A DNA stretch of 64,000 bases from an uncultured Alistipes sp. (GTDB lineage: Bacteria > Bacteroidota > Bacteroidia > Bacteroidales > Rikenellaceae). Both the position numbers and the translations under genes were made by a program. The notes under the pieces were generated by a model. The model saw nothing but the letters and a program-made list of their open reading frames with translations. It did not search any database and had not been told where the DNA came from. Shown in pieces: positions 1 to 7,910 of the stretch (the stretch's first letter is position 1; each line of letters starts with the position of its first letter). The stretch spans positions 1 to 64,000 of the forward strand of contig CAAGLB010000101.1 in NCBI GenBank assembly GCA_900770635.1, read 5' to 3'.

Positions 1-287
1 GAAAACTGCCCAAATACTGCCCTGAAACTATTACCAAATCCTCCCCAAAATAAGAGTAGTAAGTGAGGGGTGGCACACTGCCCAAACACTGCCCAGACGC
101 TGTCTGGGGCACTTTTTGCAAGAGAGCGAGGAACTATGAAAAACCGCTCTTTGAGGTCAAAAACTTACCCATAATTACCCGTCTTCACTGCCCAAAGACA
201 GAAAAAGGACAAAACCGAAGTTCTGTCCTTGTGTTAATCGTAGGTAAATATTGATTAGTTATGAATTATTCCTGCAGGTGATAATAT
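1..287. other. Left-edge non-coding stretch
   Basis: No gene is supported here. The short sequence ACTGCCCA occurs three times between 5 and 94. A 63-codon open frame at 63-254 has no recognisable ribosome-binding site, promoter or family resemblance and was not called. The region lies directly upstream of the regulator remnant at 288-350. Confidence 0.5.
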
Positions 288-350
288 CTTTTATTGACCG
301 AGAGTGATACTAACCTCTCGATTTTCCTTCGTGATATGCTCGAAAAGTAG
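288..350 (+). pseudogene. 3' remnant of a TPR/HTH regulator gene
   Basis: Read in frame, this stretch encodes LTESDTNLSIFLRDMLEK and then TAG. That is residue-for-residue the C-terminus of the intact regulator ending at 3889, although the DNA differs at several third positions. Nothing upstream continues the frame as a recognisable regulator, so only the last twenty or so codons survive. The sequence after the stop, through a promoter and the first codons of a lipoprotein gene, also resembles what follows the intact gene. This suggests an old duplication of a regulator-plus-target cassette. Confidence 0.75.
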
Positions 351-410
351 CGTTGCAAAACTTTTGGGTTACGCTGCAAAATAAACGTTTTTAACATCTA
401 TTGATTTTCA

Positions 411-440
411 ACGACTTACGGACTAAAATTCGTAGGTCGT
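411..440 (+). terminator. Rho-independent terminator after regulator remnant
   Basis: ACGACTTACG and CGTAGGTCGT form a stem with one mismatch and a ten-base loop, followed directly by TTTTCGTTTT. It probably terminated the gene whose remnant ends at 350. Confidence 0.6.
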
Positions 441-447
441 TTTTCGT

Positions 448-475
448 TTTGCAAAACTTTTTCCGAGTAACTTTG
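448..475 (+). promoter_or_regulatory. Possible upstream promoter
   Basis: TTTG at 448-451 and TAACTTTG at 468-475 are separated by 16 bp, close to the Bacteroidetes TTTG/TAnnTTTG pattern. It could be a second promoter for the lipoprotein gene at 623. Confidence 0.4.
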
Positions 476-526
476 TGTTAGGATAAAGAAAAAATAGCCC
501 TCCATATGCATTTTTCTGCCCGAAAA

Positions 527-556
527 TTTGGAAAATTAAGGGGGGGGGTAAATTTG
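527..556 (+). promoter_or_regulatory. Promoter of lipoprotein gene
   Basis: TTTG (527-530), an 18-bp spacer containing a run of G, then TAAATTTG (549-556). The same layout, including the G-run, recurs before the paralogous lipoprotein gene at 4046. Confidence 0.65.
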
Positions 557-622
557 TAGCCATAAAATTATATGGGCTTAAAACCGCTAAAAATAGTAGA
601 TAAACAACTTAAAAAAACAACT

Positions 623-2095
623 ATGAAAAACTTAATTTACAACTCTCTGCTATGCTCGCTTATTATGGGTGTGGTAGTTCTGTTTGTTGGCTGCGACAAG
701 TCAGCAGGTGACGAGGCAACCAAGCTGGGTGTGAAGATTGCTATTGAGTCAACGACCGAATCGTCAATCTCGTTTCAGATTGAGTCTGCGAATGCCACTG
801 AGGTGAGGCACATCGTGGCTAAGGCCTCGGAGGGTATGTGCAATGCCGAGCAGATCTTGGCCGATGGCCAGCCATCGAAGATAAACGAGGCGTACACCGT
901 GAAGGCATATAACCTTGAGCGCAACACCCCATACCTCATTGCCGTAGCTGCGAAGAACAGCAAGGGCGTGGAGGTGGCCTACGAGATTGCAACCACAGCA
1001 TCACAGCACTACGATGAGGTGGCCCTCGACTTTGGCCTTGTGCGTCGTCTGCTTGATGAGCAGTATGCCGACACCGATTTCGCACTCCTCTTTACCGATG
1101 TTAATCCCGAGTGCGAGCTCACCCTGGTGTTCAATGCCGAGCCAGGCGAGATGCTTCCCGAGGGTAGCTACTCAACAGATGGCGGTATCAATGCGGGGAT
1201 TGATGCCAAGCGTTCGTTTCTAAGCTTTGCCAATGGCGATGAGTCGGTATATTTCGACAGGGTTGATGTTGTGGTGGATATTCCTCACCGAGAGTTTAGG
1301 GATAAATACTCTATCAGCGCCAGCCTCTATGCGGGCGACACGCTCTACAAGGTTGAGATATATGACTACGTTGGCGAGATGCCCCACTACGACATATCTA
1401 ATATAGAGTTTAACTGCCCCGGCATCCGCAAGAGGGAACAGGGCAAGCGTGCAACGATAGCCTTCAACACGCTCGACGGCAAGGCTACGCTTGTTCTTGA
1501 GGCGCATCTTGTCAAGCAAAACGAGATGTACTTGGAGCCTGGCCAATATAGCGTTAATAACGCCGAGGTGTTCGCAGCAGGCGATATCGAGGCACACAAC
1601 TCGTGGTTCATCGCTAATGGCTGCTATGGTGAGCTTGCTAGTGGCACAGTTAACATCTCGATAAACGATGAGTATGAATATATGTTCGATGTAGATGTTG
1701 TTGACGCATTGGGCCGTGAGGTTAGGTTCGAGTATTGCGGTGCACTGCCAGGGATGACCTTCAAGCGAGACTTTACTCTTGACTCGATAACCATCAGCGA
1801 GGATGAGATAGGCCGATACCATATAGATTTTGGAGGCCACCACACCCTATCTCTCGACATCTACGCCGAGGAGCTCGCTGAGGGCGACTACCCTATCACC
1901 GATGCAGCGGGGGCTCAGGTGCCATATGTAGACGTAGCAACCCTTAGATTCGGCACTCTATTGGGCGAGATAGCTATCAAGGGCGGCGAGATGCGCATTC
2001 TGCTGATTGACGATGACCTTGTCGAGTTTAGTTTTGAGCTACGCGCAAAGGATGACTACTACATCTGGAAGGGCAAATACTATGGCGCAATATAG
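623..2095 (+). CDS. Large surface/periplasmic lipoprotein
   Basis: A 490-residue protein with a type II signal peptide: basic start, hydrophobic core and lipobox FVGC, so it should be lipidated and exported. The next ~95 residues read like a fibronectin-III-type beta sandwich. The rest contains three related beta-rich units, each with a phrase like LEPGQYSV, LPEGSYST or AEGDYPIT. No enzyme motif is visible. The start at 623 was chosen over one at 572 because it begins the signal peptide (MKNLIYN) and matches the start of the paralogue at 4046. It lies directly upstream of the membrane-bound regulator, so it may belong to the same surface system; its function is unknown. Confidence 0.8.
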   Translation: MKNLIYNSLLCSLIMGVVVLFVGCDKSAGDEATKLGVKIAIESTTESSISFQIESANATEVRHIVAKASEGMCNAEQILADGQPSKINEAYTVKAYNLERNTPYLIAVAAKNSKGVEVAYEIATTASQHYDEVALDFGLVRRLLDEQYADTDFALLFTDVNPECELTLVFNAEPGEMLPEGSYSTDGGINAGIDAKRSFLSFANGDESVYFDRVDVVVDIPHREFRDKYSISASLYAGDTLYKVEIYDYVGEMPHYDISNIEFNCPGIRKREQGKRATIAFNTLDGKATLVLEAHLVKQNEMYLEPGQYSVNNAEVFAAGDIEAHNSWFIANGCYGELASGTVNISINDEYEYMFDVDVVDALGREVRFEYCGALPGMTFKRDFTLDSITISEDEIGRYHIDFGGHHTLSLDIYAEELAEGDYPITDAAGAQVPYVDVATLRFGTLLGEIAIKGGEMRILLIDDDLVEFSFELRAKDDYYIWKGKYYGAI

Positions 2096-2211
2096 TGGCG
2101 TAGAGTATCCCTCAAAGGCACATAAAAGAGACTACTTACGGTAGTTTCTTTTATGTGTTTATATCTGTGCTATCCCCATACCCGCTATGCACTATTACGA
2201 TATATTTTACT

Positions 2212-2219
2212 TACCTTTG
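2212..2219 (+). promoter_or_regulatory. -7 element of regulator gene
   Basis: TACCTTTG lies 11 bp before the ATG at 2231. A transcript from here would have a leader of only a few bases. This excludes the longer open frame starting at 2153. Confidence 0.55.
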
Positions 2220-2230
2220 TGGAAAATACG

Positions 2231-3889
2231 ATGGCTTTTATGAGACGACTACTTACTATACTTCTTCTTGTCCTTTGTTTGGCGTCGTGCAACCGCCACT
2301 CGGAGCATTGGGCTACTATTACCGATATGGAACGCATTATCGAGGAGCGCCCCGATAGTGTGCTTAATGTGTTGCAGACTATTGACACCGACGAGCTTGT
2401 CGGCGACGAGGAGCGAGCAAAACACTCCCTACTGCTCTCTATGGCATTGGATAAAAACTATATCGACAAGACAGATTTTGAGGTGTTGCAACACGCTATT
2501 GACTACTACGAAGATAATGGCTCGGCAACGGACAAACTCCGCACATACTACTATCAAGCTCGCATATATCAGAACGCAGGCAATGATGCTATGGCAATGG
2601 AGTGTTTTGTAAATGCCTTAGATAAGGGTGCAGAGTCAAATGACAATTTAACTAAAGCAAGAACATTAGTCGCACAGAGTACGATATATTACTCTTTGAT
2701 GAAGTGGGATAAGGTGTATGATATTAGCACTGAAGCAGCAAACTACTACTTTGAGCTTGGTCGTGTGAACAACTATGTATTGTCGCTTTTAAGATGCATA
2801 GGTGGATGCATTCAAATCAATGATTATGACAAAGCAAAAGAGTTATTAGATGAATGCTATCAGCATATTGGCAATCTGCCTGAATACATCGTTAGCGAGA
2901 TATATTCCTATAATCTATTATGTTTGAGTAATTCGGATGATGCGGAGGTTATTCGTCAAGTTATAAATGAATACACAGAGCAGGTCACAGATGACCAAAT
3001 AGATTATTTGACTATTGCAGGAGCATACACGGATATAGGGGCATATGACAACGCAGAAAATATACTTCTACAAATTGATGTAGACACATTTAAGGATGAC
3101 TACAGAGTCTTAAAATACTATGCCACACTATTGAAAATATATGAACACAAGGGCGATTTTAAGAGTGCGTATGAAGCATACATAAAGTTCAATGAACTTA
3201 ATGACAAAATAGTGTTCTCTATATTTGAGAGTGACACTCAATTTATTGAGGAGAAATATGCTCTAGAATTGCAAAATAGACAAGAAAAGGAAAATCGATA
3301 TAAAGTTATCATAATCAGTATTGTCCTTGTTTCAACTTTACTAACGATGGTGATTTATATTCGAGGTAGACTAAAATATAGAACCATCCAAAAAGCACAT
3401 GCCGAGCAAGAGGCAGAGCGATATAAACTTTTGTACGAACAAATTGTGTATGAGAAAGACAACCTCTCAGAGTTGTTGTCTCATAGCAATGATTTGGATA
3501 GTAATGTTCGAGAAGTTGTTGCTAAACGAATTGAATTACTGAATAAATTCTTTACTGTATATATCACCAACAATAGTGAAATTAGTCGAAAGGTAGATAA
3601 AGAACTTGACGAATTATTAGCAAACAAAAGCTTATTTATGTCTTCAACACGCCTTGCATTTGCTGGTAGCCATCCTAAGTTTATCAAGTATTTGGAGAAT
3701 CATAAACTTTCCGAGCAAGAGATTGAAATATGTTGTCTGTATGCAATCGGTTTGAAGGGTAAGGATATCAAGGCCTACACGAGCCAACCACGTCACTATA
3801 ACCAGAGTGCCGACATCCGACACAAGCTCGGTCTTACGGAAAGCGATACCAACCTCTCGATTTTCCTACGAGATATGCTTGAAAAGTAG
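2231..3889 (+). CDS. Membrane-bound TPR/HTH one-component regulator
   Basis: 552 residues. The N-terminus is a lipoprotein-type signal (MRRLLT..., lipobox LASC). About 330 residues of helical TPR-like repeats follow, then one transmembrane helix (VIIISIVLVSTLLTMVIYI), a coiled coil and a C-terminal LuxR-like helix-turn-helix (LSEQEIEICCLYAIGLKGKDI). The layout suggests a periplasmic sensor whose DNA-binding end is cytoplasmic, as in Bacteroidales TPR/DUF6377-type regulators; having both a lipobox and an internal membrane helix is odd. The middle (about 2640-3760) is visibly more AT-rich than both ends, as if recombined from a foreign allele. It probably controls the flanking lipoprotein genes. 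ATG at 2240 is an alternative start. Confidence 0.75.
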   Translation: MAFMRRLLTILLLVLCLASCNRHSEHWATITDMERIIEERPDSVLNVLQTIDTDELVGDEERAKHSLLLSMALDKNYIDKTDFEVLQHAIDYYEDNGSATDKLRTYYYQARIYQNAGNDAMAMECFVNALDKGAESNDNLTKARTLVAQSTIYYSLMKWDKVYDISTEAANYYFELGRVNNYVLSLLRCIGGCIQINDYDKAKELLDECYQHIGNLPEYIVSEIYSYNLLCLSNSDDAEVIRQVINEYTEQVTDDQIDYLTIAGAYTDIGAYDNAENILLQIDVDTFKDDYRVLKYYATLLKIYEHKGDFKSAYEAYIKFNELNDKIVFSIFESDTQFIEEKYALELQNRQEKENRYKVIIISIVLVSTLLTMVIYIRGRLKYRTIQKAHAEQEAERYKLLYEQIVYEKDNLSELLSHSNDLDSNVREVVAKRIELLNKFFTVYITNNSEISRKVDKELDELLANKSLFMSSTRLAFAGSHPKFIKYLENHKLSEQEIEICCLYAIGLKGKDIKAYTSQPRHYNQSADIRHKLGLTESDTNLSIFLRDMLEK

Positions 3890-3951
3890 AGGATGTAAAA
3901 CTTTTAGTTTACATGGTAAAACAAATCAAATACATTTTACTATCCGAAAAT

Positions 3952-3977
3952 TTTGAAAATTCACGGGGGTAAATTTG
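3952..3977 (+). promoter_or_regulatory. Promoter of second lipoprotein gene
   Basis: TTTG at 3952-3955 and TAAATTTG at 3970-3977. The surrounding sequence, including the short G-run and the leader with GGGCTTAAAACC, is paralogous to the promoter region at 527-600. Confidence 0.6.
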
Positions 3978-4045
3978 TAAGCGGAAACTTAGATGGGCTT
4001 AAAACCTCTTAAAATAATAAACAAATAACTTAAAAATAAACACCT

Positions 4046-4603
4046 ATGAAAAGACTTATTTACAACCTTATGGCAATGGTATTGGCTGGTACTATGGTGT
4101 CGTGTACAGATTTATTAGAATTCTGGGGCGAAGATGGCGAGGAAAATATACCATACAAAGAGATTGCCTATTTATATATAGAAAATAAGACCAATCAAGT
4201 TTTACGATTTGAACTTAATTATGGAGATGATGATATAGATGAAATACAGATTGCGGCAGGCTGCGAGCCAGGGATTTTAGATATTGGAAATGAGGTGTTG
4301 ATACATCACAACCGCTCAGAATACTCATATAATGAAGTAGGAGATAAAGTGTATCACCGTGGCTCAGAAGAACTGATTACTGCTAACTATTGCGAAGAGT
4401 ATCTTGAAAGTCTGCCAAATGAGAGCTTCATGAAAATCTATAGTCAAGATGGAAAACTTCTTTGCGAGTGGTCAAAAACAGAATGTGATGATACAATGAA
4501 GAACCCTTTTGACAGCAGTTGCTATAGTTATAAAATGAAAAACGAAAGTGAGAAACGGTGTCTGCATATATGGCGATTTACTATAACAGATGATATGCTT
4601 TAG
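4046..4603 (+). CDS. Small lipoprotein, unknown function
   Basis: 185 residues with a type II signal peptide (MKRLIYNL..., lipobox TMVSC). The mature part is acidic and beta-rich with no family I recognise. Its leader and first seven codons match those of the larger lipoprotein at 623, while the mature sequences are unrelated. The two genes therefore share a control and secretion module but carry different cargo. The coding sequence is AT-rich compared with most of the window. It is probably regulated by the TPR/HTH protein encoded just upstream. Confidence 0.75.
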   Translation: MKRLIYNLMAMVLAGTMVSCTDLLEFWGEDGEENIPYKEIAYLYIENKTNQVLRFELNYGDDDIDEIQIAAGCEPGILDIGNEVLIHHNRSEYSYNEVGDKVYHRGSEELITANYCEEYLESLPNESFMKIYSQDGKLLCEWSKTECDDTMKNPFDSSCYSYKMKNESEKRCLHIWRFTITDDML

Positions 4604-4627
4604 CGGTAGCTGAAATCATCAACATAA

Positions 4628-4659
4628 ATGGCGACCACTCACATTTGAGCGGTCGCCAT
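4628..4659 (+). terminator. Hairpin terminator after lipoprotein gene
   Basis: ATGGCGACC and GGTCGCCAT pair perfectly around a partly paired centre, 25 bp after the stop codon. The T-tract is weak (CGCTTTATC). Confidence 0.55.
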
Positions 4660-4986
4660 CGCTTTATCCGTAATTGCAAGAAATAACACTATAATGTATC
4701 GGAAATATTCAATATCTAAAAACTTGAAAATAAGGATTATAATATAATTAAAGTATTGATATACCATTACTATCTAATAACTTTAATGAGGAAGAGCATT
4801 AAGAGGTTGAGAGAGGTTATAAACCTAAATATCAACAATTTACAATGACCGATTGGGCAGTCCAGCAAACATGTTGGACACCCTAATCACTTCAGAAGTT
4901 GTATAACAAGAGGTAGTTTTAGGCGCACGAAGTACGAAAAAGCGAGAGTTTACTTAGGCGTAAATGAGGTTTTTCGAGGCAAGCAT
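4660..4986. other. AT-rich gap without recognisable gene
   Basis: No convincing coding frame, RNA or promoter was seen. The stretch separates the accessory cassette from ftsE and may mark the edge of an old insertion, though no boundary repeat is visible. Confidence 0.4.
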
Positions 4987-5113
4987 ATTTGCTGTTAGGG
5001 TGATGCAGATACAACGCTCGGCGAATTGCGAGGCGATGAGCTGTACTAAAACGTACTGCTCATTGACGAGATAATTCGTTAGCGGAAGTAGATGCGTCGC
5101 TATAACAGCAAAT
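4987..5113 (-). repeat. Structured 3' element copy near ftsE (diverged)
   Basis: Ends are the inverted pair ATTTGCTGTTA and TATAACAGCAAAT. The centre has ATGAGC, then GTAC, a short loop, GTAC, then GCTCAT, the same layout as the elements after pgm, deoD and mtnN. The GGG/CCC of other copies is replaced by compatible bases. It lies 22 bp from the ftsE stop codon, so it probably ends that transcript. No TACCCA array accompanies it. Confidence 0.6.
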
Positions 5114-5135
5114 TTTGCTGTTAGACAGCTTCTAA

Positions 5136-5858
5136 CTACTGCAATGCTATAAGCTCGTCGAGATCCACCTCGGTGATGCCACCCTTAGCAAAGAGGATGG
5201 TGCGTGACGGGAATTGCTCGATGAGCGACATGTTGTGTGTCGACATCACCACAGCACAGCCACCCTTAGCAATCTTGTGGAACAGCTCCATGATGCCCTC
5301 GGCAGTGACAGGATCGAGGTTGCCCGTAGGCTCGTCGGCGAGGATGAGGCGAGGGTTGTTGACCAAGGCACGTGCGATGGTTAGTCGCTGCTGCTCGCCC
5401 CCCGACAGCTCGAAGGGCATCTTATAGCTCTTATGCTCGAGGCCCACGAGCGTGAGCACCTCGTTTATGCGGCGACGTATATCCTCCTCCTTGCGCCACC
5501 CCGTAGCACGCATGACATCGTACAGGTTGAGAAACACGTTGCGGTCGGTCAGCAGCTGAAAGTCCTGAAAGACAATACCTAAGGCACGACGCAGCTTGGG
5601 CAGATGGCGACGTTTCAGGCTGCACAAGTCGAAGCCCACCACCTCGGCGCTACCACCCTTAGGCTCGACCTCGGCATATAGGGTTTTGAGCAGCGTACTC
5701 TTGCCCGTACCCACACGACCAATGAGATAGACAAACTCGCCCTCCTCGACTCTGAGGTCGATGTTGGAGAGCACAAGGTCGTTATCGGTGCTATTTTTAC
5801 GTTGCGACTCGCCGTGATATACCGACACACCACGCAAATCGATGACACAGTTTCCCAT
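5136..5858 (-). CDS. ftsE: Cell-division ATP-binding protein FtsE
   Basis: A 240-residue ABC ATPase. Walker A is GRVGTGKST, the signature is LSGGEQQRLTIARA, Walker B is LILADEPTGNLD and the switch histidine is in MSTHN. FtsE works with the membrane protein FtsX at the division septum and controls peptidoglycan hydrolases. No ftsX lies next to it; separate genes are usual in Bacteroidetes as far as I know. A CAAATGTA -7 element at 5880-5887 on this strand lies just upstream. Other LolD/MacB-like ABC ATPases are close relatives, so the name rests mainly on length and the GRVGTGKST form. Confidence 0.85.
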   Translation of the reverse strand: MGNCVIDLRGVSVYHGESQRKNSTDNDLVLSNIDLRVEEGEFVYLIGRVGTGKSTLLKTLYAEVEPKGGSAEVVGFDLCSLKRRHLPKLRRALGIVFQDFQLLTDRNVFLNLYDVMRATGWRKEEDIRRRINEVLTLVGLEHKSYKMPFELSGGEQQRLTIARALVNNPRLILADEPTGNLDPVTAEGIMELFHKIAKGGCAVVMSTHNMSLIEQFPSRTILFAKGGITEVDLDELIALQ

Positions 5859-5879
5859 CTAAAAAAGTTTTAATAGATG

Positions 5880-5887
5880 CAAATGTA
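5880..5887 (-). promoter_or_regulatory. -7 element of ftsE
   Basis: CAAATGTA on the + strand reads TACATTTG toward ftsE, 21 bp before its start codon. Confidence 0.5.
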
Positions 5888-5894
5888 ACAATTA

Positions 5895-5926
5895 TTTGTT
5901 GAAGAAAAAAATATTTACTACTTTTG
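5895..5926 (+). promoter_or_regulatory. Strong promoter for candidate small RNA
   Basis: TTTG at 5895-5898 and TACTTTTG at 5919-5926 are separated by 20 bp, matching the Bacteroidetes consensus. No open frame follows; the predicted transcript starts near 5933. Confidence 0.65.
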
Positions 5927-5932
5927 CACCGC

Positions 5933-6045
5933 ATTTGCATTGCCACAGGTGCACAATTATCGGATTGTCTTATGCAGATAGGCATGTCGGTAAACCTATG
6001 CAACCGTCTTCTATTTTAGAAGATGGCGTTTGAGATATTTTTGGA
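5933..6045 (+). ncRNA. Candidate small RNA upstream of ssrA
   Basis: A consensus promoter is followed by three successive hairpins: ACAAT/ATTGT (5953-5968), ATAGG/CCTAT (5978-5999) and a 10-bp stem (6004-6026) followed by a T-rich stretch. No start codon with a plausible frame is present. It does not resemble 4.5S, 6S or RNase P RNA as far as I can tell by eye. It could instead be a leader of the tmRNA precursor, but ssrA has its own -7 element. Confidence 0.45.
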
Positions 6046-6081
6046 ATTTATTAAGTGCTATTTTTTAGCTGATTGTGCTTT

Positions 6082-6089
6082 TAGCTTTG
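6082..6089 (+). promoter_or_regulatory. -7 element of ssrA
   Basis: TAGCTTTG about 96 bp upstream of the mature tmRNA end; the precursor would need 5' processing. Confidence 0.5.
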
Positions 6090-6184
6090 TAGTCAATAGT
6101 GGACTATTGACAAGAAGGTAAAACAATAAGCAGCAAAAAAGAGCCTTAATAAAACCAAAGGTTATCTCAAAACGACATCTTAAA

Positions 6185-6586
6185 GGGGGTGACCGGTTTT
6201 GACAGCAGGTAGAATTCGATTGTAAGCATGTCGAGCCTTGTGTGGGGTCTCGTAAAACTGAACGCTCAAGCTATAAATGGCAATAACAATTACGCACTCG
6301 CTGCCTAATTTTCAGGGAAAATTGGCTTAATCGCGTGGCCCAAGGAGGTCGTGTGACGAGTATCCCGAGAGGTTGTTCCGCTCTTTAACAGCCCTCTCAT
6401 CATGGGGTATCATCAATTTAGAGATAGTGCGACATGTGCCTCGGTTGTCGTGCGAAAATTAGAGGCTGGGCCTCGGGTTTGGCTGCCGCCTGCCTGGCTC
6501 GAGGAGAAGGACGAAACGGTCGGCTAAACATGTAGAAAGCTCTGGGGTTCCTTGTTTGGACGCGGGTTCGACCCCCGCCACCTCCA
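6185..6586 (+). ncRNA. ssrA: Transfer-messenger RNA (tmRNA)
   Basis: The 5' GGGGGTG and 3' CACCTCC (6579-6585) form a seven-pair acceptor stem with one G-U. The T-arm GGGTTCGACCCCC precedes the 3' end, and the discriminator base is A at 6586; CCA is not encoded. The tag frame at 6279-6308 reads GNNNYALAA then TAA, close to the GENNYALAA-type tags of Bacteroidetes; the resume codon is inferred to be GGC at 6279. The RNA rescues stalled ribosomes and marks the nascent protein for proteolysis. At 402 nt it has the usual size for the phylum. Confidence 0.95.
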
Positions 6587-6692
6587 CTTTTGCGACTCGG
6601 CAATTTGTCGAGTCGTTTTTTTATTTTGCTATTTCTTCAAAAATTACTATTTTTGTATCTTGAACTTATTGTGTAGGCATCGTACGGCACAG

Positions 6693-7910
6693 ATGAACAG
6701 ATTGAGCAACATAGCTAAAATCGTTGGCAGGAGCTTGGTAACACTCTTGCTCGTGGCGCTATGCATAGTAGCGGCAACAAGCATAAGTCCAATATACAAC
6801 TTTGCTGAGCCACAGCCATTTATCGGCCCAGACATATTCAACCCATATCGCAATATCGACTCTTCGGCGGTGTGGCGACGTGCCAACTTTCACACCCACA
6901 CACGCATCGACTCTCCGCTAAACGAGTGTGAGTACACGCCGAGCCAGACACTCGACGCCTACGACAAGCTGGGGTACGACATCGTGGCATTCACAAACCA
7001 CAACTACATAACCGAGCACCCCACAGCCGAGCAACACTCATCGTCATACGAGCATGGCTACAACCTACTAAAATTTCACAAAGTAGCATTTGGTGCTGAG
7101 CGAGTTATGCGCTTCGACCATCTGCTACCGATACTCCCATCGCAGCGTCAGTGGCAATTAGACCTTCTTGCAACCGAGTGCGACTTCTTGCAGCTAAACC
7201 ACCCCTTGCGCACACCGCTGACCAGCGACGACATGATGCGCAAGCTATCGGGATACACCATCATGGAGCTCGACAGCGGCCGCTCGACAGAGTGCGAATA
7301 TTGGGACGTGGCGCTAAGCGCTGGCCACTACTCGTTTGGTTTGGCCAACGACGACCTACACTACCCCGACCGTAGCGACAAGATAGCCCGCAGATGCAAC
7401 TTCCTCGCTGCACCAAGCACCGACTGGAAGGATGTAGCACGCACACTACGTGAGGGTGGCTACTACTCGATGCGACTACCCGACTATGGCGATGGCGACT
7501 GGGGTGTTAAGTGGGCCAAAAACAGCGACTTACCACGAATAACAGAGATAGGCGTGATCGACAACACAACGATACACCTATCGCTATCGGAGCCAGCGGC
7601 AAGGATTGTAGCCTACGGCCAAGACCATCGTATCTTGATGGATGTGCTGGATGTCGAAAGCATACGTTACACACTGCCTGCCGACGAGCCATACGCCCGC
7701 TTTGTTGTCTATTTCTACACAGGCGAGGTGATATACACCAACCCCTTTGCTCGCTACGACAAGAGCCTCAGCGACTACCCCACGACAAACTCGGAGCACA
7801 GCATAAACATTGCGCTGACAATAATATACAACCTGCTGATTGCGTTGGTGTGTGGCGCTATAATTGCACCAACATGGCGACTTTGCGCAGTAAACATAGA
7901 TAAGTTATGA
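6693..7910 (+). CDS. Membrane-anchored PHP-domain metal-dependent protein
   Basis: 405 residues. An N-terminal membrane helix (LVTLLLVALCIVAATSI) is followed by a PHP-type phosphoesterase domain with FHTHTR, FTNHN, QLNHPL and LANDDLH metal-ligand motifs, and a second membrane helix near the C-terminus. PHP domains hydrolyse phosphoesters with a cluster of metals; the substrate is unknown. The start at 6693 is used because the longer open frame begins inside the tmRNA. Its last four bases (ATGA) overlap the phosphoethanolamine transferase gene, so the two are probably translated together and may act on the same envelope lipid. Confidence 0.8.
   Translation: MNRLSNIAKIVGRSLVTLLLVALCIVAATSISPIYNFAEPQPFIGPDIFNPYRNIDSSAVWRRANFHTHTRIDSPLNECEYTPSQTLDAYDKLGYDIVAFTNHNYITEHPTAEQHSSSYEHGYNLLKFHKVAFGAERVMRFDHLLPILPSQRQWQLDLLATECDFLQLNHPLRTPLTSDDMMRKLSGYTIMELDSGRSTECEYWDVALSAGHYSFGLANDDLHYPDRSDKIARRCNFLAAPSTDWKDVARTLREGGYYSMRLPDYGDGDWGVKWAKNSDLPRITEIGVIDNTTIHLSLSEPAARIVAYGQDHRILMDVLDVESIRYTLPADEPYARFVVYFYTGEVIYTNPFARYDKSLSDYPTTNSEHSINIALTIIYNLLIALVCGAIIAPTWRLCAVNIDKL

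Noticed and set aside
63..254. 63-codon frame at the left edge
   Set aside because: Partly made of ACTGCCCA repeats, with no start signal or recognisable sequence.
6552..6692. N-terminal extension of the PHP-domain protein
   Set aside because: It would start inside tmRNA; the signal-anchor start is at 6693.
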